From: Lithobates sylvaticus
Taxonomy: Eukaryota > Chordata > Amphibia > Anura > Ranidae
Reading direction: 5' to 3'
NCBI GenBank assembly: GCA_028564925.1
Contig: CM053029.1
Location: 609,311,486-609,375,485, forward strand
Length of the DNA stretch: 64,000 nt
The number at the start of each line of letters is the position of its first letter. Within the stretch, counting starts at the first letter, position 1. Made by a program: the position numbers and the translations under genes. This document shows positions 32,265 to 43,100 of the stretch, piece by piece. The notes under the pieces were generated by a model, which was given only the letters and a program-made list of their open reading frames with translations, did no database searches and was not told the DNA's origin.

Positions 32265-32534
32265 CCGCTGCCGCCACTGTGAGGGCAGCGGCGCCTGGAA
32301 AAAAGATCGCTGCGGGGCCGACATGCAACTGCGCATGCGCCCGCCTTTCCGAAAATTGCCGAGCAGCGGCAACAGCGCTGGCGCATGCGCAGTTGCATGT
32401 CGGGCTACTGCGCATGCGCCAGCGCTGTTGCCGCTGCTCGGCAATTTTCGGAAAGGTGGGTGCATGCGCAGTTGCATGTCGGCCCTGCGGCCATCTTTTT
32501 TCAGGCGCCGCTGCCCTCACAGTGGCGGCAGCGG
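32265..32534. repeat. Palindrome with about 130-bp arms and GCGCATGCGC motifs
   Basis: Left arm CCGCTGCCGCCACTGTGAGG... (32265-32394) and right arm ending ...CACAGTGGCGGCAGCGG (32534) are inverted copies with scattered mismatches. TGCGCATGCGC motifs occur at 32330, 32381 and 32409. It lies next to the right end of hAT copy B. Confidence 0.85.
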
Positions 32535-32917
32535 CCCCAGGGGCCCCCGAGCAGAGCCGAACCGCCGCGGGGCCCTACGCAGCTTGTGTAGTCCGCGTAT
32601 AGGGCGGATCGGCTCTGTCTCCACCTACGGGGTTTGCAGCGCGACCAGCTCCCACGGTGATTGGACACAGTGGGAGCCAATCAACAACGTCCTCCGGGAC
32701 CGATCGTTCCCGACCAGAGGCAGAACGGCGGTAAACAAGGCAGGTCGCCGTTCTGTGACGAGGGAAGACAGAGATCCTGTGTTTCTGCTTAGCGGATCTC
32801 TGTCTTCCAACAGTTCAAGCACCTCCCCCCCACACAGTTAGAAAGCCACTCCCTAGGGACACATTTAACCCTTTGATCGCCCCCTGATGTTAACCCCTCC
32901 CCTGCCAGTGTCATTAG

Positions 32918-33044
32918 ATTGTAAGCTCTAATGAGCAGGGCCCTCTGATTGCTCTTGTACCAAATTGTAATGTAACTGTAGTGTCTGCCTTCATTTTGTT
33001 AAGCGCTGCGCAAACTGTTGGCGCTATATAAATCCTGTATAATA
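32918..33044 (+). mobile_element. SINE-like copy (ATTGTAAGCTCTAATGAGCA type)
   Basis: A 127-bp unit begins ATTGTAAGCTCTAATGAGCAGGGCC, contains TTGGCGCTATATAAAT and ends with a TAATAA-like tail. It is flanked by ATTAG at 32913-32917 and 33045-33049. I recognise the wording as a common vertebrate interspersed repeat. No clear polymerase III boxes were scored, so the class is tentative. Confidence 0.5.
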
Positions 33045-33122
33045 ATTAGTACAGTGACAGTGCATATTTTTTTAGCACTGATCACTGTATTGGTGCCACT
33101 GGTCCCCAAAAAGTGTCACTTA

Positions 33123-34401
33123 TGCCGCGTACACACGTGCGGACTTTTGCCGGCGGACTTAGTCCAGCGGACAATCCGCCGGACTTTCCGAGCGTGCGGA
33201 CTTGCCCACACACGCGCGGACTTCTCCGGCGGACAATCCGCCGGCCAAAGTCCGCGGGACTTTTGAAAATGAACGGACTTGCCCACACACGGAGCAGTCC
33301 GTTCATTTAGAACGTAACTTCAGGTTACGTAGCTAGCGTAGGCAGTAAATGCCGCCTCGCTGTCTCCGTAACCTGGCATGGATTTAAAGGGACTCCCCAC
33401 GCTGAAAAATGGCGTGGGGGTTCCCCCCAAATCCTCCTCAGACCCTTATCCGAACACGCAGCCCAGCCGGCCAGGAAAGGGGTGGGGACGAGCGAGCCCC
33501 CCCCCCCTCCTGAGCCGTACCAGGCCGCGTCCCCTCAACATGGGTGGTGCCCTGGGGAAAGGGGGGCCCCCCCCACCCCAAAGCACCTTGTCCCCATGTT
33601 GATGAGGACAAGGGCCTCTTCCCGACAACCCTGGCCGTTGGTTGTCGGGGTCTGCGGGCGGGGGGGCTTATCGGAATCTGGGAGCCCCCTTTTATAAGGG
33701 GGCCCTCAGATCCCGGCCCCCCACCCTATGTGAATGAGTATGGGGTACGATGTACCCCTACCCATTCACCTAAGGTGTAAAATGTAAAGTAAAAAAACAC
33801 ACACACTTTTGAAAAAATATTTTATTGCACTGCTCCGGGGGTCTTCTTCCGTCTTGGGGGTCTTCTCGCCGGACTCCTCCGCCATTTACCAAGCTCTTTT
33901 ACCGAGCGGAGAAGTCCGGCTACCTTCTTCGTCGCCGCCGCCGCCGTCTGGGGGTCTCGATCCGCCTTCGGGGGTCTTCCGGGGGTCTCTTCTGTTCTTG
34001 CGGCGGTCGTCGTCTTCCGCGCCGCCGGCGCCTTCTTCTTCTTGTTCTTCTTCTTGTAAAGGGGATTCCCTTTAAATCCATGCCAGGTCACGGAGCTAGC
34101 GCGGCGGCATTTACTGCCTACGCTAGCTACGCAACCTGAAGTCACGTGCTAAATGAACGGACTTGCCGATGAGCGGCAAGTCCGTTCATTTTCAAAAGTC
34201 CCGCGGACTAGCCTACTAACGGCGGGATTGTCCGCTGGACTGCCAAGTCCAGCGGATAATTTTAAAACCAAACTTAAAACTTTGGTCCGCCGGACTTTGG
34301 CGCCAAAAAGTCCGCCGGCGCCCCACACACGAGGGGATTGTCCGCTGGACTTGAGTCCAGAGGATAATCCCGCGGGATAGTCCCTTCGTGTGTACGCGGC
34401 A
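33123..34401. mobile_element. TWA-flanked Harbinger-like element (1.28 kb)
   Basis: The ends TGCCGCGTACACACGTGCGG and GTGTGTACGCGGCA are inverted, flanked by TTA at 33120-33122 and 34402-34404. Inner inverted arms include TAGCTAGCGTAGGCAGTAAA (from about 33330) against TTTACTGCCTACGCTAGCTA (from about 34109), and GGATTTAAAGGGA against TCCCTTTAAATCC. Short open frames on both strands show no transposase motif. Confidence 0.75.
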
Positions 34402-34989
34402 TTAGGGTCTGATTTGTCGGCCGCAATATCGCAGTCCTGCTAAAAATTGCTGATCACCGCCATTACTAGTAAAATAATAAAAATTTCAGAAATCTATCCC
34501 ATTGTTTGTAGACGTGATAACTTTTGCGCAAACCAATCAATATACGCTTATTGGGATTTTTCTTTTTTTACCAAAAATATGTAGCAGAATATATATTGGC
34601 CTAAATTGATGAAGAAATTCGATTTTTTTTTTTTTAAATGTATTGGTTACCCCCAATGTGCTATAAACAAAAAAAAAGAGCCGCAATTTTGAAAAAAATA
34701 AAAAAAAAATTATTTTTTTCAAAAATTGTTGCTCTTTTTTTGTTTATAGAGCAAAAACTAAAAACCACAGAGGTGATCAAATACCACCAAAATAAAGCTC
34801 TATTTGTGGGGGGAAAAATACATCAATTGTATTTGTGTACAGTGTCGCACGACCGTGCAATTGTCAGTTAAAATAACGCAGTGCCCTATCATAAAAAAAT
34901 GGCCTGGTCATTAAGAGGGGGGGGGGTAAATCTTCTGGAGCTGAAGTGGTTAACAAAGGTCAGAGCGTAATGAGAAGCAAAAACACTGA

Positions 34990-35200
34990 AGGACTATTGT
35001 GGTTCAGCTATACACAGTGGGGTGTTTTCTCTTTCGAATACGGCTTTATGCCTTGACACATCTATTATTTTTTTTTTATTTTTTTTTTATTATTATTATA
35101 TATTTTTTTTACATTATCGGTATTTTTTTTTTATTATAATTTTTTTTTTTTTTTTTACAATTTTTTTTTTTTTTTATCTATTATTTTTTTTTTTTATTTG
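34990..35200 (+). repeat. T-rich simple repeat
   Basis: From about 35068 the sequence is almost only T with interspersed A. A poly-Phe/Tyr/Ile frame here is an artefact. Confidence 0.85.
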
Positions 35201-35256
35201 TGGTTGAACTGGATGGACTTGTGTCTTTTTTCAACCTACCTAACTATGTAACACCT
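35201..35256 (+). mobile_element. CR1-type LINE 3' terminal scrap
   Basis: GGTTGAACTGGATGGACTTGTG followed by TTTTTTCAACCTACC and CTATGTAA matches, in the opposite orientation, the 3' end of the CR1 copy at 1463-1540. Only about 55 bp remain. Confidence 0.6.
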
Positions 35257-35315
35257 CCTCATACCCAGATCTGGACAGTATGGTCACCTGCTGGCACCAT
35301 CCACAGGCAGCTTAA

Positions 35316-35741
35316 TGCCGCGTACACACGGTCGGAATTCTCGTCGGAAAAAGCTCTGATGGTTTTCCCGTCGGAATTCCGATGGAATTTCGCTCAAACT
35401 GTCTTGCCTACACACGATCACACCAAATCCCGACGGTCAGTAACACAGCGGCACAAAACACGTTCGACAGCACTATAAAAGGGAAGTTTAATGCTTCTGA
35501 GCATGCGTCGAATTGTTTCCGAGCATGCGTCGGAATTTTGCGTGTCAGAATTGCATACACACGATCGGAAAATCCAATAGAAAGGTTTTCCGTCGGAAAA
35601 ATTGAGAACAGGTTCTCAATCCAAAGTCCGTCGGAAATTCCGACAGAAAAAGACCGATGGGCGTACACACGGTCGAAAAATCCGATGAAAAGCTCCCATC
35701 GGACTGTTTCCAACGGAAATTCCGACCGTGTGTACGCGACA
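35316..35741. mobile_element. TWA-flanked MITE (GTACACACGGTCGG family, 426 bp)
   Basis: The ends TGCCGCGTACACACGGTCGG and CCGACCGTGTGTACGCGACA are inverted, flanked by TAA at 35313-35315 and 35742-35744. The full interior, including GAACAGGTTCTCAATCCAAA, is close to the reverse complement of 7213-7627. Confidence 0.8.
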
Positions 35742-35799
35742 TAACTCTTCAATAAGACACAGAAGTTAAATCCAACACAATTTTACTTCAAGTGGTTGT

Positions 35800-36692
35800 A
35801 GAGGTAAAAGTTTACCCCCTTCCTGACCAGAGCACCTTTTGCGATTCGGCACTGCGTCGCTTTAACTGACAATTGCGCGGTCGTGCGACGTGGATCCCAA
35901 GCAAAATTGACGTCCTTTCTTTCACACAAACAGAGCTTTCTTTTGGTGGTATTTGATCACCTCTGCGTTTTTTTTTGCGCTATTAGCAAAAAAAGAGCGT
36001 ACATTTTTTAAAAAAAAGCAATATTTTTTACTTTTTGCTATAATAAATATCCCCCAAAAATATATAAAAAAAAATGAATTTTTTCCTCAGTTTTGGCCGA
36101 TACGTATTCTTCTACATATTTTTGGTAAAAAAAAAAATCGCAATAAGTGTATATTGATTGATTTGCGCAAAAGTTATAGCGTCTACAAAATAGGGGATAC
36201 ATTTTGATTAATAATATTTTTTTTACTAGTAATGGCGGCGATCAGCAATTTTTTTTATCGGGATACTGATCCCGATGACAGGGAGCAATGATCTCTGTCA
36301 TGTCACAAGGCAGAACAGGGAAATGCCTTGTTTACATAAAAGGAAGGGGAAGAGGGGTAACAAACCCGGGACTTTAACAGTGTTCAGTACAAAGACAAGG
36401 TAAAGTCTTCTCCTTCCTTTTATCATAAAATATGTTGGGATGTGGTGCTCCTTTTTGATCTATCTGCCTTAGTTTTCATTTTTGGCCTTGTTTACATCTC
36501 CCCGTTCTGCCTCTCCATCTCTCAATCGTGGGCCGCCAGTGAACATCGAGTTTGCGGGACCCGCGGGCACGCTCGACGGGCGCACGAGCATCCACAAGGT
36601 GGCAAATTCAAAAGGGACGTACAGGTACGCCCATTTGCCTGTACGATCCATTCTGCCGACGTATATGTGTGTGGCGGTCGGCAAGTGGTTAA
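35800..36692 (+). mobile_element. TTAA element, copy 10, left end eroded
   Basis: The right end is CGGTCGGCAAGTGG with TTAA at 36689-36692. The interior carries GACAATTGCGCGGTCGTGCG, TTGGTGGTATTTGATCACCT, GCGCAAAAGTTATAGCGTCT and GCCGACGTATATGTGTGTGG. The left TTAA is not visible; the copy starts near 35800. Confidence 0.7.
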
Positions 36693-37146
36693 TGCATTCT
36701 CTGCTTCCCCAAAACTCATCACTTGATCCAGTGATGTGCACATCCACAGCAGCTCTTCTCCTTTCCCGTGGCTCTCACAGGATTGGCTGAGAGCAGCCGG
36801 AGCCATTGGCTGTCAGTCGAAATCTATGAGCAGAGAGCAGGGGGCGGGGCTGAGCCGAATGGAAAAACAAAACAAAAAACAACTAAAACCAATGAATGAA
36901 GTACAAGGTACGGTACTGTTGGAAACGCATCTGCTCCATGTCAAAAGGACGCGGAGCTCTACGGAAAACCGAAGCACATAAAAAAGTAGACTGTGCCGGA
37001 GAGATGACATATGTACGGGGCGCTGGGAAATAGTCATCAAAAAATTTAAAGAAAAGCGGCAAAAAAATATATAATTTTATTAATGAATAATGCACGTTGA
37101 ATAATTAGGAAAAGATCCTGCACCATCTAAAATGACAAAATCTAAA
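36693..37146. other. Unassigned flank of the 40-bp satellite
   Basis: No gene is recognised. Overlapping short frames on both strands look like chance. The left part includes GGCTCTCACAGGATTGGCTGAG and a short (AAAAC)n run near 36863. It is the left border of the satellite. Confidence 0.25.
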
Positions 37147-40100
37147 AGCGCCTAGACGCCATGCGTGCGTACATACTCCCACATATCATGTATAGACGCC
37201 ATGCGTGCGTACATACTCCCACATATCATGTGTAGACGCCATGCGTGCGTAATACTCCCACATATCATGTGTAGACGCCATGCGTGTGTACATACTCCCA
37301 CATATCATGTGTAGACGCCATGCGTGCGTACATACTCCCACATATCATGTGTAGACGCCATGCGTGCGTACATACTCCCACATATCATGTGTAGACGCCA
37401 TGCGTGCGTAATACTCCCACATATCATGTGTAGACGCCATGCGTGTGTACATACTCCCACATATCATGTGTAGACGCCATGCGTGCGTACATACTCCCAC
37501 ATATCATGTGTAGACGCCATGCGTGCATACATACTCCCACATATCATGTATAGACGCCATGCGTGCGTACATACTCCCACATATCACGTGTAGACGCCAT
37601 GCGTGCGTACATACTCCCACATATCATGTGTAGACGCCATGCGTGCGTACATACTCCCACATATCATGTGTAGACGCCATGTGTGCGTACATACTCCCAC
37701 ATATCATGTGTAGATGTGTAGACGCCATGTGTGTGTACATACTCCCACATATCATGTGTAGACGCCATGTGTGTGTACATACTCCCACATATCATGTGTA
37801 GATGCCATGCGTGCGTACATACTCCCACATATCATGTGTAGATGCCATGCGTGCGTACATACTCCCACATATCATGTGTAGACGCCATGTGTGTGTACAT
37901 ACTCCCACATATCATGTGTAGACGCCATGCGTGCGTAATACTCCCACATATCATGTGTAGACGCCATGCGTGAGTACATACTCCCACATATCATGTGTAG
38001 ACGCCATGCGTGCGTAATACTCCCACATATCATGTGTAGACGCCATGCGTGTGTACATACTCCCACATATCATGTGTAGACGCCATGCGTGCGTACATAC
38101 TCCCACATATCATGTGTAGACGCCATGCGTGTGTACATACTCCCACATATCATGTGTAGACGCCATGCGTGCGTACATACTCCCACATATCATGTGTAGA
38201 CGCCATGCGTGCGTACATACTCCCACATATCATGTGTAGACGCCATGTGTGTGTACATACTCCCACATATCATTTGTAGACGCCATGCGTGCGTACATAC
38301 TCCCACATATCATGTGTAGACGCCATGTGTGTGTACATACTCCCACATATCATGTGTAGATGCCATGCGTGCGTACATACTCCCACATATCATGTGTAGA
38401 CGCCATGTGTGTGTACATACTCCCACATATCATGTGTAGACGCCATGCGTGCGTAATACTCCCACATATCATGTGTAGACGCCATGCGTGTGTACATACT
38501 CCCACATATCATGTGTAGACGCCATGCGTGTGTACATACTCCCACATATCATGTGTAGACGCCATGCGTGCGTAATACTCCCACATATCATGTGTAGACG
38601 CCATGTGTGTGTACATACTCCCACATATCATGTGTAGACGCCATGCGTGTGTACATACTCCCACATATCATGTGTAGACGCCATGTGTGTGTACATACTC
38701 CCACATATCACGTGTAGACGCCATGCGTGCGTACATACTCCCACATATCATGTGTAGACGCCATGCGTGCGTACATACTCCCACATATCATGTGTAGACG
38801 CCATGTGTGTGTACATACTCCCACATATCATGTGTAGACGCCATGCGTGCGTACATACTCCCACATATCAAGTGTAGACGCCATGTGTGTGTACATACTC
38901 CCACATATCATGTGTAGACGCCATGCGTGTGTACATACTCCCACATATCATGTGTAGACGCCATGCGTGCGTAATACTCCCACATATCATGTGTAGACGC
39001 CATGTGTGTGTACATACTCCCACATATCATGTGTAGACGCCATGCGTGCGTACATACTCCCACATATCATGTGTAGACGCCATGCGTGTGTACATACTCC
39101 CACATATCATGTGTAGACGCCATGCGTGCGTACATACTCCCACATATCATGTGTAGACGCCATGCGTGCGTACATACTCCCACATATCATGTGTAGACGC
39201 CATGCGTGTGTACATACTCCCACATATCATGTGTAGACGCCATGCGTGCGTACATACTCCCACATATCATGTGTAGACGCCATGCGTGCGTACATACTCC
39301 CACATATCATGTGTAGACGCCATGCGTGCGTTCATACTCCCACATATCATGTGTAGACGCCATGCGCGCGTACATACTCCCACATATCATGTGTAGACGC
39401 CATGCGTGCGTACATACTCCCACATATCATGTGTAGACGCCATGCGTGCGTTCATACTCCCACATATCATGTGTAGACGCCATGCGTGCGTACATACTCC
39501 CACATATCATGTGTAGACGCCATGCGTGCGTACATACTCCCACATATCATGTGTAGACGCCATGTGTGTGTACATACTCCCACATATCATGTGTAGACGC
39601 CATGCGTGCGTACATACTCCCACATATCATGTGTAGACGCCATGTGTGTGTACATACTCCCACATATCATGTGTAGATGCCATGCGTGCGTACATACTCC
39701 CACATATCATGTGTAGACGCCATGTGTGTGTACATACTCCCACATATCATGTGTAGACGCCATGCGTGCGTAATACTCCCACATATCATGTGTAGACGCC
39801 ATGCGTGTGTACATACTCCCACATATCATGTGTAGACGCCATGCGTGCGTACATACTCCCACATATCATGTGTAGACGCCATGCGTGCGTACATACTCCC
39901 ACATATCATGTATAGACGCCATGCGTGCGTACATACTCCCACATATCATGTGTAGACGCCATGCGTGCGTACATACTCCCACATATCATGTGTAGACGCC
40001 ATGCGTGCGTACATACTCCCACATATCATGTGTAGACGCCATGCGTGCGTACATACTCCCACATATCATGTGTAGACGCCATGCGTGCGTACATACTCCC

Positions 40101-43100
40101 ACATATCATGTGTAGACGCCATGCGTGCATACATACTCCCACATATCATGTGTAGACGACATGCGTGTGTACATACTCCCACAAATCATGTATAGATGCC
40201 ATGCATGCGTACCTACTCCCACATATCATGTATAGATGCCATGCGTGCGTACATACTCCAACATATCACGTGTAGACGCCATGTGTGTATACATACTCCC
40301 ACATATCATGTGTAGACATCATGCGTGCGTACATACTCCCACACATCTTGTGTAGACGTCATGGGTGTGTACATACTCCCACATATCATGTGTAGATGCC
40401 ATGCGTGCGTACATACTCCCACATATCATGTGTAGACGTCATGCGTGCGTACATACTCCCACACATCTTGTGTAGACGCCATGCGTGCGTACATACTCCC
40501 ACACATCTTGTGTAGACGCCATGCGTGCTTTCATATTCCCACATATATCATGTGTAGATGCCATGCGTGCGTACATACTCCCACATATCATGTGTAGATG
40601 CCATGCGTGCGTACATACTCCCACATATCATGTGTAGACGCCATGCGTGCGTACATACTCCCACATATCATGTATAGGTGCTATGCGCGCGTACATACTC
40701 CCACATATGTGTAGACGCCATGCGTGCGTTCATAATCCCACATATAATGTATAGATGCCATGCGTGCGTTCATAATCCCACATATCATGTATAGATGCCA
40801 TGTGTGCGTACATACTCCCACATATGTGTAGACGCCATGCGTGCGTACATACTCCCACATATCATATCATGTGTAGACGCCATGCGTGCGTACATACTCC
40901 CACATATCATGTGTAGACGCCATGCGTGCGTACATACTCCCACATATCATGTGTAGACGCCATGCGTGCGTACATACTCCCACATATCATTTCATGTGTA
41001 GACGTCATGCGTGCGTACATACTCCCACATATCATTTCATTTGTAGACGCCTAGCGTGTGTACATACTCCCACATATAATATCACGTGTAGACGCCATGT
41101 GTGCATACATACTCCCACATATCATGTGTAGACGCCATGCGTGCGTACATTCTACCACATATCATGTGTAGATGCCATGCGTGCGTACATACTCCCACAT
41201 ATCATGTATAGACGCCATGCGTGCGTACATACTCCCACATATCATGTGTAGACGCCATGCGTGCATACGTACTCCCACATATCATTTCATGTGTAGACGC
41301 CATGCGTGCGTACATACTCCCACATATAATATCACGTGTAGACGCCATGCGTGCGTACATACTCCCACATATAATATCACGTGTAGACGCCATGCGTGCG
41401 TACATACTCCCACATATCATGTGTAGACGCCATGCGTGCGTACATACTCCCACATTTCATGTGTAGACGTCATGCGTGCGTACATACTCCCACATATCAT
41501 GTGTAGACGCCATGCGTGCGTACATACTCCCACATATCATGTGTAGACGCCATGCGTGCGTACATACTCCCACATATCATGTGTAGACGCCATGCGTGCG
41601 TACATACTCCCGCATTTCATGTGTAGACGTCATGCGTGCGTACATACTCCCACACATCATGTGTAGACGCCATGCGTGCGTACATACTCCCACATATCAT
41701 GTGTAGACGCCATGCGTGCGTACATACTCCCACATATCATGTATAGACGCCATGCGTGCGTACATACTCCCACATATCATGTATAGATGCCATGCGTGCG
41801 TACATACTCCCACATATGTTTAGACGCCATGCATGCGTACAAACTCCCACATATCATGTATAGACGCCATGCGTGCGTACATACTCCCACATATCATGTA
41901 TAGATGCCATGCGTGCATACATACTCCCACATATGTTTAGACGCCATGCATGCGTACAAACTCCCACATATCATGTGTAGACGCCATGCGGGTGTACATA
42001 CTCCCACACATCTTGTGTAGACGCCATGAGTGCGTACATACTCCCACATATCATGTGTAGACGCCATGCGTGCGTACATACTCCCACATATCATGTGTAG
42101 ACGCCATGCGTGCGTACATACTCCCACATATCATGTGTAGACGCCATGCGTGCGTACATACTCCCACATTTCATGTGTAGACCCCATGCGTGCGTACATA
42201 CTCCCACATTTCATGTGTAGACATCATGCGTGCGTACATACTCCCACACATCTTGTGTAGACGTCATGGGTGCGTACATACTCCCACATATCATGTGTAG
42301 ATGCCATGCGTGCGTACATACTCCCACATATCATGTGTAGACGTCATGCGTGCATACATACTCCCACACATCTTGTGTAGACGCCATGCGTGCGTACATA
42401 CTCCCACATATCATGTGTAGATGCCATGCGTGCGTTCATACTCCCACACATCATGTGTAGACGCCATGCGTGCTTTCATATTCCCACATATATCATGTGT
42501 AGATGCCATGCGTGCGTACATACTCCCACATATCATGTGTAGACGCCATGCGTGCGTACATACTCCCACATATCATGTGTAGACGCCATGCGCGCGTACA
42601 TACTCCCACATATTATGTGTAGACGCCATGCGTGCGTACATACTCCCACATATCATGTATAGGTGCTATGCGCGCGTACATACTCCCACATATGTGTAGA
42701 CGCCATGCGTGCGTTCATAATCCCACATATAATGTATAGATGCCATGCGTGCGTTCATAATCCCACATATCATGTATAGATGCCATGTGTGCGTACATAC
42801 TCCCACATATGTGTAGACGCCATGCGTGCGTACATACTCCCACATATCATGTGTAGACGCCATGCGTGCGTACATACTCCCACATATCATGTGTAGACGC
42901 CATGCGTGCGTTCATACTCCCACATATCATGTGTAGACGCCATGCGTGCGTACATACTCCCACATATCATATCATGTGTAGACGCCATGCGTGCGTACAT
43001 ACTCCCACATATCATGTGTAGACGCCATGCGTGTGTACATACTCCCACATATCATGTATAGACGCCATGCGTGCGTACATACTCCCACATATCATGTATA

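Larger units (their letters stand above)
29291..32617 (+). mobile_element. Large non-autonomous hAT, copy B (3.3 kb)
   Basis: The left end CAGTGCCGATCCTGAC and right end GGGCGGATCGGCTCTG are imperfect inverted partners. They are flanked by a perfect 8-bp duplication TCTCCACC (29283-29290 and 32618-32625). It carries two large minisatellites and a 270-bp palindrome. The segment 30716-30960 shares ACTGGCCTGGCAGTGCTGTC and following text with copy A. No transposase. Confidence 0.85.
29203..34953 (+). mobile_element. TTAA element, copy 9, holding three insertions
   Basis: TTAA at 29203-29206 and 34950-34953, left end CCAATTGCCGGCC and right end GGAGCTGAAGTGG. It is interrupted by a hAT (29291-32617), a SINE-like copy (32918-33044) and a TWA-flanked element (33123-34401). 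Discounting these and their duplications leaves about 1.0 kb, matching copies 1, 2 and 5. The right third carries the AT-rich family core, with ATCAAATACCACC and GTCGCACGACCGTGCAATTG. Confidence 0.8.

Noticed and set aside
30857-32282. Plus frames of 142-298 codons rich in Gly, Arg and Glu
   Set aside because: Minisatellite GGACAGGAGGTCAGAGGCTG with variable G runs; frames shift with G-run length.
32918-33044. A tRNA gene or recent tRNA-derived SINE
   Set aside because: No cloverleaf could be folded and no clear A and B boxes were seen; kept only as SINE-like.
33809-34145. Frames over CGCCGCCGCCGCC and CTTCTTCTT stretches as a low-complexity protein
   Set aside because: They lie inside the TWA-flanked element; composition explains the open frames.
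35022-35207. Frame of mostly Phe, Tyr and Ile resembling a membrane protein
   Set aside because: Translation of a T-rich simple repeat.
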